A DNA stretch of 64,000 nt from Brevibacterium sp. JSBI002 (GCF_026013965.1 NZ_CP110341.1:2480001-2544000), one strand, 5' to 3'; numbered from the stretch's first letter, positions 33,466 through 43,368 are shown. The notes: generated from the sequence alone by a model not told the origin. Numbers and translations are program-made.

Positions 33466-34761
33466 TCACCCGCGAGCGAGGCCTATGAGCCGGTCGAGGA
33501 CCCTGTATCCGTCGGCGCGCAGACCGTTGTGTTCGTACTCGTTCGTCACCCACGGCTGCACCCCTGACAGATGCTCGGCCGTGGCCAGCGAATACTCCAC
33601 CGGCACGTAGGCGTCCTCGAAATACACTGCCGCAGCACCGCGCACCGAGGCGGTCCGCAGAGCGTCGACATCGTAGAGACCGGGCCACTGACGTGCGGCG
33701 ACGAGCTCGGCCACCTCGGCGAAGGGCTCAAGCTCCGGATCCTCGTGCAGCGACTCAGGCCCGGCGTGCTCACCGGCCAGCAGAGTCGGATCCTCGGCCA
33801 CGACGTCGGGCATCGCCCGCCTTGCGGCCCAGTTCGTCACAGTGCCGTCGGCCCAGCAGGATTCGTGGATGACGGCATAGAGCGGATTGCGCCCCGAGAA
33901 GGGCAGAGACGCGGCAAGGTCATGCCGGAATGCCCCCGACGAGAAGTCGAGATCGAGCAGATAATGCAGCTTCTCCGGACCGTCCGAGGCGCCGAGGAAG
34001 TGCCCGAGCAGACGGATCCGCTCCGGCGTCGCCCGCGCGCCCCCAGGCAGGGCGAGACCGTCACCGAAAGACGCAAGCTCGACGAGGCGCCGCACCTTCT
34101 CACGGTCGCCGGGGAACGCTGCGTAATACTGCTCGGACTTGCGGATCATGCCCTCCCACGTGCGTCCGTAGACGGTCGCCGGGTCGAGGCCGATCGCCGG
34201 CAGACCGCCGGTGAAGTACACCTCGTGAAGGGCACTCGAATGCGCGGAGATATAGCGCAGAGTCGTGAAGCCGCCGAAGGACTGACCCAGCAGGGACCAG
34301 GTTTCCGCGCCGAGGTAGCCGCGCAGGATCTCCGCGTCCTCGACGATCGAATCGGCGCGGAAGTACGACAGCGCCTCAGCGATCGCGGCCGGGTCCTCCC
34401 CCACCGTCTCAAGGCCGGTGATGGCCCCATCGACGGAGCCGATCGGGTTCGATCTCCCGGTTCCGCGCTGGTCGAGCATGACGACCTGGAATTCCTCGAG
34501 GGCACGCTTCACCCAACCGGTGGGACCTCCGGCGATGCCCGGGCGCGGAGCTTCCACGCCGGGCCCGCCCTGCAGGTACACGAGGTAGGGCTTCCGGCTG
34601 TCCGCCTCGGTGGCGATGATCCGCGCGAACACGTCCACAGTGTCCGGCAGCGTCACCTTCCCCGAGGCGGCATCCCCCGACCGTCCGAAATGGTCGAAGG
34701 GCACGGTGATCGTCACGTCTTCGAAGTGCAGTCCCCCGCGGGCCCAGACCGTCTGATTCAC
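33466..34761 (-). CDS. Prolyl aminopeptidase-like alpha/beta hydrolase (S33)
   Basis: The 431-residue protein follows the S33 proline iminopeptidase layout: [13 protein letters not shown] (HGGPG-like oxyanion motif), [14 protein letters not shown], and the nucleophile elbow [14 protein letters not shown] with Ser in GQSFGG. The histidine is in the [15 protein letters not shown] region. Such enzymes cleave N-terminal proline from peptides. The start is GTG at 34761, overlapping the gltX stop by 4 bases (GTGA), so the two are translationally coupled. Confidence 0.9.
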   Translation of the reverse strand: MNQTVWARGGLHFEDVTITVPFDHFGRSGDAASGKVTLPDTVDVFARIIATEADSRKPYLVYLQGGPGVEAPRPGIAGGPTGWVKRALEEFQVVMLDQRGTGRSNPIGSVDGAITGLETVGEDPAAIAEALSYFRADSIVEDAEILRGYLGAETWSLLGQSFGGFTTLRYISAHSSALHEVYFTGGLPAIGLDPATVYGRTWEGMIRKSEQYYAAFPGDREKVRRLVELASFGDGLALPGGARATPERIRLLGHFLGASDGPEKLHYLLDLDFSSGAFRHDLAASLPFSGRNPLYAVIHESCWADGTVTNWAARRAMPDVVAEDPTLLAGEHAGPESLHEDPELEPFAEVAELVAARQWPGLYDVDALRTASVRGAAAVYFEDAYVPVEYSLATAEHLSGVQPWVTNEYEHNGLRADGYRVLDRLIGLARG

Positions 34762-36224
34762 AGCTGCGCCGCGAGTGCCTTGAGGCGTGTCATGGAGGAG
34801 TCCTTCCCGAGGATCTCCATCGACTCGAACAGCGGTGGAGAGACCTTGCGACCGGACACGGCCACGCGAAGGGGGCCGTAGGCCAGGCGCGGTTTGATCT
34901 CCATCTCGTCGACGAGCTTCGCCGACAGGACTTCTTCGAGCTTCGCCGTGGTCCAGTCGTCGAGCCCTTCGAGGGCCTCGATGGAGGCGGCGAGCACCTC
35001 GGGGGCGGAGTCCTTGAGCGTCTTCAATCCGTCTTCGGCCATGACGAGGTCGCCATCAGAGGTGAAGAGGAACGCGAGCAGGTCAGGAGCCTCTCCGAGC
35101 AGCTTCATGCGGGTCTGCACGAGCGGAGCCGCCTCGTTGAGGATCGCCAGCTGAGCGTCCGTCGGGGACTCCGGGAGCACCTCGGCGGCCTGGAGATACG
35201 GCACCAGACGGTCACGGAAGTCATCCGGCTCGAGGAGGCGGATGTGGTCGGCGTTGATGGCGGTGGCCTTCTTCACGTCGAAGCGGGCCGGGTTGGGCAG
35301 GACATCGTGGATGTCGAATGCTTCGGTGAATTCCTTGACGCTGAACACGTCGCGGTCGGGTCCGATGGACCAGCCGAGCAGGGCGAGGTAGTTGATGAGT
35401 CCCTCGGGGATGAATCCGTTCTCGCGGTGGAGGAACAGGTTCGATTCGGGGTCGCGCTTCGACAGTTTCTTGTTGCCTTCGCCCATCACGTAGGGCAGGT
35501 GGCCGAACTCGGGGGTCGCCTCGGCGATGCCGATGGCCTTGAGGTGTTCGTAGAGAGCGATCTGGCGCGGGGTCGAGGACAGGATGTCCTCGCCGCGGAG
35601 CACATGGGTGATGCCCATGAGCGCGTCATCGACGGGGTTCACCAGGGTGTACAGGGGCTGGCCATTGGCACGGACGACGACGAAGTCGGGCACGGTGCCG
35701 GCCTTGAAGGTGATGTCACCGCGGACGAGGTCGGTGAAGGTGATGTCCTCATCGGGCATGCGCACACGCCAGACCGGTTCGCGGCCCTCGGCGCGGAAGG
35801 CAGCCTTCTGCTCGTCGGTGAGGTCGCGGTCGTACCCGTCGTAGCCGAGCTTCGGGTCACGGCCCGCGGCCTTGTGCCGGGCTTCGACTTCCTCGTTGGT
35901 CGAGTAGGACTCGTAGATGTGGCCGCCGGCCATGAGCTTCTCGATGACGTCGGCGTAGATCTCGCCGCGCTGCGACTGGCGGTAGGGTCCGTTGTCGCCG
36001 CCGACCTCGATGCCTTCGTCCCAGTCCAGGCCCAGCCATTTGAGAGCTTCGACGACCTGGCCGAAGCTCTCCTCGGAGTCACGTGCCGCGTCGGTGTCTT
36101 CGATGCGGAAGACGAGCTTGCCGCCGGTGTGCTTGGCGTAGGCCCAGTTGAACAGGGCTGTGCGGACCATGCCGACGTGCGGGGTGCCGGTGGGTGATGG
36201 GCAGAAACGAACTTTGACGCTCAC
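34758..36224 (-). CDS. gltX: Glutamyl-tRNA synthetase
   Basis: GltX attaches glutamate to tRNA-Glu, and in organisms without GlnRS also to tRNA-Gln. The 488-residue protein has the class I motifs [11 protein letters not shown] (HIGH-like) and [11 protein letters not shown] (KMSKS-like). The [11 protein letters not shown] segment binds ATP and glutamate. Length is normal. tRNA-Gln and tRNA-Glu genes lie downstream on the same strand. The upstream 111 bases to the FAH gene contain no obvious gene. Confidence 0.97.
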   Translation of the reverse strand: MSVKVRFCPSPTGTPHVGMVRTALFNWAYAKHTGGKLVFRIEDTDAARDSEESFGQVVEALKWLGLDWDEGIEVGGDNGPYRQSQRGEIYADVIEKLMAGGHIYESYSTNEEVEARHKAAGRDPKLGYDGYDRDLTDEQKAAFRAEGREPVWRVRMPDEDITFTDLVRGDITFKAGTVPDFVVVRANGQPLYTLVNPVDDALMGITHVLRGEDILSSTPRQIALYEHLKAIGIAEATPEFGHLPYVMGEGNKKLSKRDPESNLFLHRENGFIPEGLINYLALLGWSIGPDRDVFSVKEFTEAFDIHDVLPNPARFDVKKATAINADHIRLLEPDDFRDRLVPYLQAAEVLPESPTDAQLAILNEAAPLVQTRMKLLGEAPDLLAFLFTSDGDLVMAEDGLKTLKDSAPEVLAASIEALEGLDDWTTAKLEEVLSAKLVDEMEIKPRLAYGPLRVAVSGRKVSPPLFESMEILGKDSSMTRLKALAAQL

Positions 36225-36335
36225 GATTGTCCTTTGCGTGATCTTCTCGGGTGTGAGTCTGTGGTGTGCGCGGTGGCGCTGGTGGTGTGGCGGCTCTGGT
36301 GTTCCGTGGATGCGATCGCCGAGGCGGCGGTGGGT

Positions 36336-37142
36336 TCAGGCGTCCATGACCGGGTTCGACAGGACGCCGAGTCCTTCGATGGCGATGTCGACGCGGTTGC
36401 CGGACACGATCTGGCCGACCCCCTCCGGGGTTCCGGTGAGGATGACGTCGCCGGGCAGCAGGGTGATCGTCTCCGACAGGTGTTCGATGATGGTCGGGAT
36501 ATCGAAGATGAAGTCGGCGGTGGTGCCGTCCTGCTTGAGATCCCCGTCGACCCAGGACCGGATGCCGAGGTCGTCGACGTCGAGTTCGGTTTCGATCCAG
36601 GGACCCAGCGGGGCCGAGGTGTCGAAGCCCTTCGCCCGCGTCCACTGTTTGTCGGACTTCTGGAGGTCGCGCAGGGTGACGTCGTTGCTCGCGGTGTAGC
36701 CGAGGACGCAGTCGTTGGCGTTCTCCGCCTTCACACCCTTGGCCACACGGCCGATGACGACGGCGAGTTCGGCCTCATAGGAGACGTATTCGCTGATCGC
36801 GGGCAGGCGGATGGGGTCGCCCGGGCCGATGACCGCGGTGTTCGGTTTGAAGAAGGTCACCGGGGTCACGGGAACCTCGTTGCCGAGTTCTGCTGCGTGT
36901 GCGGCGAAGTTGCGGCCCACGCCGATCACCTTCGAACGCGGCAGGATGGGGCTGACCAGACGCACGTCGTCGATCTTCAGCCTCTCGCCTGTCGATTGGG
37001 CCGGAGAGAAGAAGGGGTCCGAGTCGAGAACGGCGAGTTCGAGTCCCGACGTGTCCCAGCTTCCGTCGGTGATCGGCGGCACTTCACCCTCGACGACTCC
37101 GTATTTGGGTTCGTCCTGATGTACAAATCTGGCGATACGCAT
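36336..37142 (-). CDS. Fumarylacetoacetate hydrolase family protein
   Basis: The 268-residue protein belongs to the FAH superfamily, with the metal-binding EAELAVVIGRVAKGV and the substrate-side GPGDPIRLP and TLLPGDVILTGTPEGVG motifs. Members cleave or decarboxylate beta-diketo and 2-oxo acids such as oxaloacetate or fumarylpyruvate. In actinobacteria a gene of this type commonly lies upstream of gltX, as here; the exact substrate is not established. Its ATG is 7 bases downstream of TAGACT, so it may be leaderless. Confidence 0.88.
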   Translation of the reverse strand: MRIARFVHQDEPKYGVVEGEVPPITDGSWDTSGLELAVLDSDPFFSPAQSTGERLKIDDVRLVSPILPRSKVIGVGRNFAAHAAELGNEVPVTPVTFFKPNTAVIGPGDPIRLPAISEYVSYEAELAVVIGRVAKGVKAENANDCVLGYTASNDVTLRDLQKSDKQWTRAKGFDTSAPLGPWIETELDVDDLGIRSWVDGDLKQDGTTADFIFDIPTIIEHLSETITLLPGDVILTGTPEGVGQIVSGNRVDIAIEGLGVLSNPVMDA

Positions 37143-37149
37143 GTGTCAC

Positions 37150-37155
37150 AGTCTA
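37150..37155 (-). promoter_or_regulatory. Putative -10 element of the leaderless FAH gene
   Basis: On the minus strand TAGACT is separated by seven bases (GTGACAC) from the ATG at 37142. No Shine-Dalgarno sequence is present. Confidence 0.55.
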
Positions 37156-37225
37156 GTCAGTGCCTGGTGCCTTCCGCGCGTCGGTGCTCGTCGGCGTCGC
37201 GACGTCGACCTGCGAGACTGGTGAC

Positions 37226-40039
37226 ATGCCCGATCAGCACGTCCCGCACACCTTCGATCTCGCCCGCATCGGGGCCGACTTGCCCGCCGCCGCGCTCATC
37301 GATGAGCTGGACCTCGCCGAGGCGGCTCCCGCCCCAAGATTGGTCGTGGAGGCTCCTCCCGGAACCGGTAAGACCACCGTGGTGCCGCCGATGATCGCTG
37401 AGCACCTGACTGGTACGGGCCGCATCATCGTCACACAGCCCCGCCGGATGGCGGCCCGCGCCGCAGCCAGGCGGCTGGCGTCTCTGACGGGGACCCGCCT
37501 CGGCGAGGTTGTCGGTTTCACCGTCCGCGGAGAGTCGCGGAGCTCGCGGGCCACACAGATCGAGTTCGTCACCACGGGCGTGCTTCTGTCCCGGCTGCTG
37601 CGCGATCCGGAGCTGACCGGAGTCGCCGGGGTCATTCTCGACGAGGCGCATGAGCGACAGTTGGATACGGATCTCGCGTTCGCGATGTGCCGGGAATTGG
37701 CGGATCTGCGTGAGGATCTGGCGCTCGTCGTCATGTCCGCGACCCTGGATGCACAGCTGTGGGCCGCGCGCCTCGGCGACGGTCAGCAGGCACCGGCGAC
37801 CATGCTGTCGGTGGCCGCCGATACTCATCCTCTGGAAGTCCGGTGGGCACCGGCGAAGGAGCGGCCGCTCGATGCACGGGGTGTGACCTGGGATTTTCTC
37901 GATCATCTGGCCGCGACGACGGTGCGTGCGTTAACTGATACCGGCGAGGGCGATGTCCTCGTCTTCGCTCCCGGTGCACGCGAAGTCGACGAGGTGGCCT
38001 CCCGCGTGCGGCGCCTCGTGGAGTCGGGTGGCGGTTCGGGAGCCAGTGGTGGACCGTTCGGCTCTGGTGGTTCGGGCACCGGTGACGTGGTTGAGGTGCA
38101 TACCTTGACGGGTCGAACCCCTGCGAAGGAGCAGGACGCGATCCTGCGCCCGCGCACCGACCAGGAGCGCGGCCGACGCGTCATCGTCTCCACCTCGGTG
38201 GCGGAGTCGGCGCTGACGATCGACGGAGTCCGCATCGTCGTCGATTCGGGACTCTCTCGGGGACCACGGCTGGATACGCGGCGACGCATGTCCGGGCTGG
38301 TCACGGTGCGGGAGTCGAAGGCGTCGGGAACACAGCGCTCCGGTCGAGCTGCGCGGCAGGGTCCGGGTGTCGCGTATCGGTGCATGTCAGAGGCTGATTG
38401 GGCGAGCCTGCCCGAGCACACTCCTCCCGAAATCGCGACCTCCGATCTCACCTCCGCAGTGCTCGCTCTCGCTGTGTGGGGCGGCGACGACACCCTGCTG
38501 CCCGATCCGCTGCCGGCCGGACCGAAGCGGCAGGCGGTCGACAATCTTATGGCGATCGGGGCCGTCGACGTGACCGGCGGTTACCCCGGCGACCGCGACT
38601 CCGACGCCGGCGAGCGCGGCGGCGCGGCAGCCCCTGACCTTCCGATCTCCGCTCTGCGCGTAACCGAGACCGGTCGGGCGATCGCGGCGGTTCCCGCCTC
38701 GGTGTGGTCGGCGCGTGGCCTCCTCGACGGGGCTGCGCTGCTCTCACCCGCGCGTGCGGCAGAAGCGGTCGCCGTCATCGAATCCGATCAGAGGGCTCCC
38801 GGCGCCGATCTCTCCGCTCTGCTGCGGCAGCTGCGGCGCAGCAGGGATGCTCGATTCGCTCAGGACCGCAAAAGGTTCGCGTCGATCGCACGGGAGTTCG
38901 CCTCCAGCGGCGATGGCGGCGACACGGGAGACGACGGAGGGAACGGCGGAATCGGCGACCGTGCTGAAGTCACCGGCGGTTCCGGCACAGCGCTGACTCC
39001 CGAGGACCTCGGGCTCGTCACGGCGCTGTCCTATCCCCTGCAGATCGCGCGTCTGCGCAGCGCCTCCGATTCCGAATACCTGCTCGCCTCCGGCACGGCG
39101 GCGAGCCTGCCCCGAGACTCCTCACTGCAGGGCAGCCCATGGTTGGCCATCGCCGAGGTGGGCCTGGTCGGATCGCGGGCGATCATCCGATCAGCTGTCC
39201 CCATCGACGTCGACACCGCGGAACTCGCCGGAGCCGGGCTGCTGCACACGGAGGAGACGGCGACGTTCGAGTCCGGGAAGGTTCGTGCGGTTCGACACAG
39301 CCGCCTCGGCGGAATCGAACTGACCTCCACCCCGATTCAGGCCGGCCCTGAACTCGCCCGCCGTGCCATCGCCGAATCGGTGCGCGAACGTGGAGCCCGC
39401 GAGGTTCTGCGTCCCTCCGAGGCTTTCGAATCGCTGCGGGCCAGACTCGGTCTCCTCCGCGCGGTCTTCGGCGAACCGTGGCCGGAGGTGACGTGGGAGC
39501 ACCTGTCGGTCACGCTCGATCAGTGGTGTCCGGAGGCGCTCGACCGGATCGCGAAGGGCTCCGACCCTGCTCGCGTGGATCTCACATCTGCGCTGCGCAC
39601 TCTGTTGCCATGGCCCGAAGCGGCCCGGCTCGATGAGTTGGCCCCGACCCATATTGAGGTGCCCAGCGGTTCCGCGATCCGTCTCGAGTACCCGGATCCC
39701 GATCTCGTCGAACCAGGCACCACTTCCGACGCGGACGAGGAGGCGACGGCCGCACCCGAGCGCACCGAGCTCCCGGGCCCGATCCTCGCAGTCAAACTCC
39801 AGGAGTGCTTCGGCTGGACCGATGTGCCTCGCGTCTGCGACGGGCGGGTGGCGGTCACCTTGCACCTGCTCTCCCCCGCCAGGCGGCCCTTGGCGGTGAC
39901 CAGCGATCTCGCCTCTTTCTGGGCGAACGCATATGCCCATGTCCGGGCCGAGAACCGGGGCCGCTACCCGAAGCATCCGTGGCCGGACGACCCACTCACC
40001 GCACCTGCGGCGAAGGGCACGAAGCGCTCCGGTCGCTGA
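37226..40039 (+). CDS. hrpB: ATP-dependent helicase HrpB
   Basis: The 937-residue DEAH-box helicase has Walker A EAPPGTGKTT, TQPRRMAARAAARRLA (motif Ia), the DEAH box in ILDEAHERQLDTDLA, the VSTSVAESALTIDGVR motif V region and QRSGRAARQGPGVAYR motif VI. The long C-terminal part ends SDLASFWANAYAHVRAE...RYPKHPWPDDP, the HrpB-specific ending. Two Gly-rich inserts (about residues 265-290 and 560-590) look like flexible linkers. Its cellular role is poorly known; RNA remodelling is the usual proposal. The start at 37226 gives the best N-terminus, although the upstream bases GGTGAC are a weak ribosome site. Confidence 0.93.
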   Translation: MPDQHVPHTFDLARIGADLPAAALIDELDLAEAAPAPRLVVEAPPGTGKTTVVPPMIAEHLTGTGRIIVTQPRRMAARAAARRLASLTGTRLGEVVGFTVRGESRSSRATQIEFVTTGVLLSRLLRDPELTGVAGVILDEAHERQLDTDLAFAMCRELADLREDLALVVMSATLDAQLWAARLGDGQQAPATMLSVAADTHPLEVRWAPAKERPLDARGVTWDFLDHLAATTVRALTDTGEGDVLVFAPGAREVDEVASRVRRLVESGGGSGASGGPFGSGGSGTGDVVEVHTLTGRTPAKEQDAILRPRTDQERGRRVIVSTSVAESALTIDGVRIVVDSGLSRGPRLDTRRRMSGLVTVRESKASGTQRSGRAARQGPGVAYRCMSEADWASLPEHTPPEIATSDLTSAVLALAVWGGDDTLLPDPLPAGPKRQAVDNLMAIGAVDVTGGYPGDRDSDAGERGGAAAPDLPISALRVTETGRAIAAVPASVWSARGLLDGAALLSPARAAEAVAVIESDQRAPGADLSALLRQLRRSRDARFAQDRKRFASIAREFASSGDGGDTGDDGGNGGIGDRAEVTGGSGTALTPEDLGLVTALSYPLQIARLRSASDSEYLLASGTAASLPRDSSLQGSPWLAIAEVGLVGSRAIIRSAVPIDVDTAELAGAGLLHTEETATFESGKVRAVRHSRLGGIELTSTPIQAGPELARRAIAESVRERGAREVLRPSEAFESLRARLGLLRAVFGEPWPEVTWEHLSVTLDQWCPEALDRIAKGSDPARVDLTSALRTLLPWPEAARLDELAPTHIEVPSGSAIRLEYPDPDLVEPGTTSDADEEATAAPERTELPGPILAVKLQECFGWTDVPRVCDGRVAVTLHLLSPARRPLAVTSDLASFWANAYAHVRAENRGRYPKHPWPDDPLTAPAAKGTKRSGR

Positions 40040-40076
40040 GCTGGAGGCCGACTCGACCGTCTGGGACAATGGTGCG

Positions 40077-41045
40077 GTGACTTCCGCACTCTCGACCACG
40101 ACCCCCGCCCCTTACACGGCGGCGACCGAGCGTACCGATAGATCGTCGGGCCGCCACGGTGATGGTGTCGTTCCTGCCGAGATCTGGCGCGAGCTGCGTG
40201 ATGAGCACGAGCATCGGATCGCCGAGCGTACCGATGCGCATATCGGACGGCGGATGCGACAGGAGACCCACCCGGTCGAAGACTTCCTCTTCACCTACTA
40301 CCCGTTCAAGGTCGGGCAGCTGAAGAAGTGGCATCCAGGTCCTGGTGTGCGCGTCGCGCTTGAGACGGCCGAAGATCGTCGGTATTTCGACCGTCGGTGG
40401 TATCGCATCGACGATGCGCAGAATTTCGCCGAGGTGGACCTCGAGTCCTGGCGCACCGACCGTGGGGACGGAGCAAAGTTCATCGCCTCGCTGCTGTCGT
40501 CGACATTGGGTCGGGAAGCGAACTTCGGGTGCTTCGGCATCCACGAATGGGCGATGGTCTACCGGCTCACCGACGAGCAGCGCCGGCATCAGCAGGTGCC
40601 GCTGCGGCTGAGCCCCGCCGAGACCGATGCCGTGGTCGAAGGCCACCGCATCCAGTGTTCGCATCATGATGCGTTCCGTTTCTTCACCGAACCCGCGCGT
40701 CCTCTCAACACCTTGCAGCCGAGCCGTGAGGGCATGGTCGCCAACGAGCAGCCAGGGTGCCTGCATGCGGGGATGGATCTGTACAAATGGGCGATGAAGA
40801 TCTCGCCGATCGCTGATTCGGATCTCGTCATCGACTGCTTCGACCTCGCCCTCGACATCCGCACTCTGGATATGGAGGCCTCCCCCTATGACCTGCGTGG
40901 TTGGGGGTACGGTGTCGTCGCCATCGAGACCGCTGCGGGCAAGGCCGAGTACATGGAGCGGCAGAAGGATTTCTCCGGCAGGGCGCAGGCGCTGCGGGCT
41001 CGGCTGCTCGATGCTTTGGCGGCAGCCGGGGTCCACCCGCGCTGA
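40077..41045 (+). CDS. Conserved actinobacterial protein, often named 3-methyladenine DNA glycosylase
   Basis: The 322-residue protein contains HIGRRMRQETHPVEDFLFTY and FKVGQLKKWHPGPGV, then FGCFGIHEWAMVYR and GMVANEQPGCLHAGMDLYKWA. I recognise this as a widespread actinobacterial family that databases often name 3-methyladenine DNA glycosylase. I see no helix-hairpin-helix or AAG-type motif, so that name is doubtful. Conserved His, Trp and Cys residues suggest an enzyme. The start is GTG at 40077, 37 bases after hrpB; GACAAT lies just upstream. The first 35 residues are low-complexity. Confidence 0.75.
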   Translation: MTSALSTTTPAPYTAATERTDRSSGRHGDGVVPAEIWRELRDEHEHRIAERTDAHIGRRMRQETHPVEDFLFTYYPFKVGQLKKWHPGPGVRVALETAEDRRYFDRRWYRIDDAQNFAEVDLESWRTDRGDGAKFIASLLSSTLGREANFGCFGIHEWAMVYRLTDEQRRHQQVPLRLSPAETDAVVEGHRIQCSHHDAFRFFTEPARPLNTLQPSREGMVANEQPGCLHAGMDLYKWAMKISPIADSDLVIDCFDLALDIRTLDMEASPYDLRGWGYGVVAIETAAGKAEYMERQKDFSGRAQALRARLLDALAAAGVHPR

Positions 41046-41115
41046 GGTTTGCGGGTGGTGCCGACGTGCCGCTGCCACTAAACGGACACGCTCGGCTCCC
41101 ACCCGGCACGCGCTC

Positions 41116-41121
41116 TACGAT
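41116..41121 (+). promoter_or_regulatory. Putative -10 element of the leaderless alcohol dehydrogenase gene
   Basis: TACGAT is followed by seven bases (CGACGGT) and the ATG at 41129. No Shine-Dalgarno sequence is visible. Confidence 0.55.
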
Positions 41122-41128
41122 CGACGGT

Positions 41129-42184
41129 ATGCGTGCCATTGTCTTCGATCAGTTCTCCGTCCGTCCCCGACTCGATGAGATTTCCGCTCCCACGGCCCCC
41201 GATGCCGGCGTCGTCATCGATGTCGAAGCCACCGGGGTGTGCCGCAGCGATCATCACGCGTGGGCCGGCCACGATGCGACGATCGCTCTCCCCCACGTGC
41301 CCGGGCATGAGCTGGTCGGTCGGGTCGCCTCGGCGGGTGTGGGCGTACAGGACTTCCGTGTCGGCCAGCGTGTGACCGTTCCTTTTGTGTGCGGGTGCGG
41401 GAGCTGCCGCTGGTGCGTTTCGGGCAATGCGCAGGTGTGTCCCGATCAGACGCAGCCGGGATTCACACATTTCGGGTCGTGGGCGGATCAGGTCGTCATC
41501 CGCAATGCCGATGCCAACCTCGTGGCCGTGCCCGAGGATCTGCCGGCCGCGGCCGTCGTCGGGCTCGGGTGCCGATTCGCCACGGCCTTCCACGGTCTAC
41601 GGGTGCGGGCTCGGCTTGCCGCGGACGAGACGGTCGCCGTCTTCGGCTGCGGCGGGGTGGGGCTGTCGGCGATCATGATCGCCCGGGCCCTCGGCGCGAA
41701 GGTGGTCGCCATCGACGTCAGCGATGCGGCCCTGGAATCCGCCAGTGAGTTCGGTGCCGAACGATGCGTCAACGCACGGGATCTCAGTCCCGAGGGGCTG
41801 AGCGCCGAGGTGGTTGCGCAGTTCGCGTCGACCGATCCTGACGGGGTGGCCGTGACCGTTGATGCCCTGGGTCGGGAGGACACGATTCGGGCGGCGGTCG
41901 GTGCCCTGGCACCCCTGGGTCGGCATGTGCAGATCGGACTGCTGCCTGCCGAACCGGTCGTCGATCTGCCGCGGGTGATCGCTCTCGAGCTCAGCGTGCT
42001 CGGCTCTCACGGAATGGCCGCGGCCGAGTACCCGGAGCTCGTCGACCTCGTCGTTCAGGGGCGCTTGCGACCGCAGGATCTCGTCACGAATGTCATCGGC
42101 CTCGACGAAGCGCCCGCGGCGATGGAAGCGATGGGCTCCCCCGCTGCCTCGGCGGGGATGACGATCATCGACTTGGCGCGCTGA
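41129..42184 (+). CDS. Zinc-dependent alcohol dehydrogenase (MDR family)
   Basis: The 351-residue protein is a medium-chain dehydrogenase. Catalytic zinc ligands are visible in GVCRSDHHAW and PHVPGHELVGRV, and the structural-zinc cysteines in CGCGSCRWCVSGNAQVCPDQ. The cofactor-binding motif is VFGCGGVGLSAIMIA, a Rossmann GxGxxG variant that favours NAD(H). It resembles the group that uses alcohols or other small polar substrates; the substrate is unknown. It has its own probable promoter. The frame is open upstream to 40901 but not protein-like. Confidence 0.9.
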   Translation: MRAIVFDQFSVRPRLDEISAPTAPDAGVVIDVEATGVCRSDHHAWAGHDATIALPHVPGHELVGRVASAGVGVQDFRVGQRVTVPFVCGCGSCRWCVSGNAQVCPDQTQPGFTHFGSWADQVVIRNADANLVAVPEDLPAAAVVGLGCRFATAFHGLRVRARLAADETVAVFGCGGVGLSAIMIARALGAKVVAIDVSDAALESASEFGAERCVNARDLSPEGLSAEVVAQFASTDPDGVAVTVDALGREDTIRAAVGALAPLGRHVQIGLLPAEPVVDLPRVIALELSVLGSHGMAAAEYPELVDLVVQGRLRPQDLVTNVIGLDEAPAAMEAMGSPAASAGMTIIDLAR

Positions 42185-42272
42185 GCGGGCCTGCGACCTG
42201 AGCACTGTGCACCGCCTCGGCGAGGTCGGCCGCGGCGATAGAGTCCGCATCTGCGGCGGCCACGGCGATGCA

Positions 42273-42707
42273 TCATCCCTCGCCCAGTGCCGCGCGGATG
42301 CTCGCGGCCAGTGAGCCGATGAGCTCCTGATCTCCGCGGACGCCGGGTTCGAACGGCAGCCTCAGGCGGTCTTTGTCCTTGTCCCGGTAGCGCGGAATGA
42401 CGTGCATATGGAAGTGGAAGACCGTCTGCCATGCATCGGCACCACAGCAGTTGAGGAGGTTGACGCCATCTGCTCCCCACGCGTCGAAAGCGTGCTTGGC
42501 GATGCGCTGGGACTCAAGCACCACCGCGGACAGATCCTCGGCCGGGATATCCCGCAGGTCCGTGCTGTGACGTTTCGGAACGACGAGCAGATGCCCATCG
42601 GACCCGGGCCGGATGTCCATGAACGCGAAGGTCGATTCGGTCTCGGCGATCGGCGCACTCGGTGCGGCACCTGCGACGATCGCACAGAAAATGCAGTCGC
42701 TGCTCAT
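42273..42707 (-). CDS. HIT-family nucleotide hydrolase/transferase
   Basis: The 144-residue protein starts MSSDCIFCAIVAG, with the zinc-type CIFC pair seen in Hint proteins, and carries the histidine triad in WQTVFHFHMHVIPRY. HIT proteins hydrolyse nucleoside phosphoramidates or dinucleotides. A strong GGGGGAAG ribosome site precedes the ATG. It is convergent with the alcohol dehydrogenase, 88 bases apart. The exact substrate is unknown. Confidence 0.93.
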   Translation of the reverse strand: MSSDCIFCAIVAGAAPSAPIAETESTFAFMDIRPGSDGHLLVVPKRHSTDLRDIPAEDLSAVVLESQRIAKHAFDAWGADGVNLLNCCGADAWQTVFHFHMHVIPRYRDKDKDRLRLPFEPGVRGDQELIGSLAASIRAALGEG

Positions 42708-42789
42708 CAGTTCCGATTCTTCCCCCGCTTTGAGTTGGCTGTGCCGTACGGCGTTTGGCCTGGGCCCTCAGATCGTGATGGCAGGCCTC

Positions 42790-43368
42790 TCAGACCATGA
42801 TGGCGAGGACGACGTTCGTGTCCTGACCGTCCCAGCGGCCCAGCAGCAGACCGGCGTCGGACTTCTCCGCCGGAGACTCGGGCGACAGGCGGTAGAGGAT
42901 CTCGACGTCGCCGGCACCCGGCAGAGGTCCCGTCCCGAAGGCGTGGGCCACCTCGGTGATCTCTTCTCCCCGGTTGCCCTCAGCATCGACGCGGTACTGC
43001 TTCGCTGCGGTCGACGCGGTGGCGATGGTGTGGTCGAGGCGCTGCCGGAACAGCGGGTCGCCCATGCCGGCGTAGACCCACCGCTTGCCGAGCACCGAGT
43101 GATCCATGTTCGCCACGAATGCTTCGTCGGCACCTTCGAGCGGTGCTCCGCGGTAGGTCAGCGGCACCTGCAGCAATTGGTCGCCGCTCTTCACGATGTG
43201 GATCTCGATGCCCACTTCGCCGGCAGGGTCGTCGAAGCGGTACGCGGTAACAGCCTCGAGCGGGTTCGCCGCGAGGTCGAGCTCGGCGGCCCAGTCCTGC
43301 TTGGCAACCCAGTCGGTGACGACGTCGAGCTTGCCGGGATTGAGCTGAGCTGCGTAGATATCTGCCAT
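42790..43368 (-). CDS. Protein related to the maltokinase N-terminal cap
   Basis: The 192-residue protein (MADIYAAQLNPGKLDVVTDW...) resembles the stand-alone CG0192-like family related to the N-terminal cap domain of maltokinase (Pep2/Mak), without any kinase domain. Motifs are LLQVPLTYRGAPLEGAD and HSVLGKRWVYAGMGDP. GGAGGA lies 7 bases before the ATG. No function is proven. Neighbours (thyX, HIT) give no hint of a trehalose or maltose pathway. The family call is from memory of the pattern. Confidence 0.75.
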   Translation of the reverse strand: MADIYAAQLNPGKLDVVTDWVAKQDWAAELDLAANPLEAVTAYRFDDPAGEVGIEIHIVKSGDQLLQVPLTYRGAPLEGADEAFVANMDHSVLGKRWVYAGMGDPLFRQRLDHTIATASTAAKQYRVDAEGNRGEEITEVAHAFGTGPLPGAGDVEILYRLSPESPAEKSDAGLLLGRWDGQDTNVVLAIMV

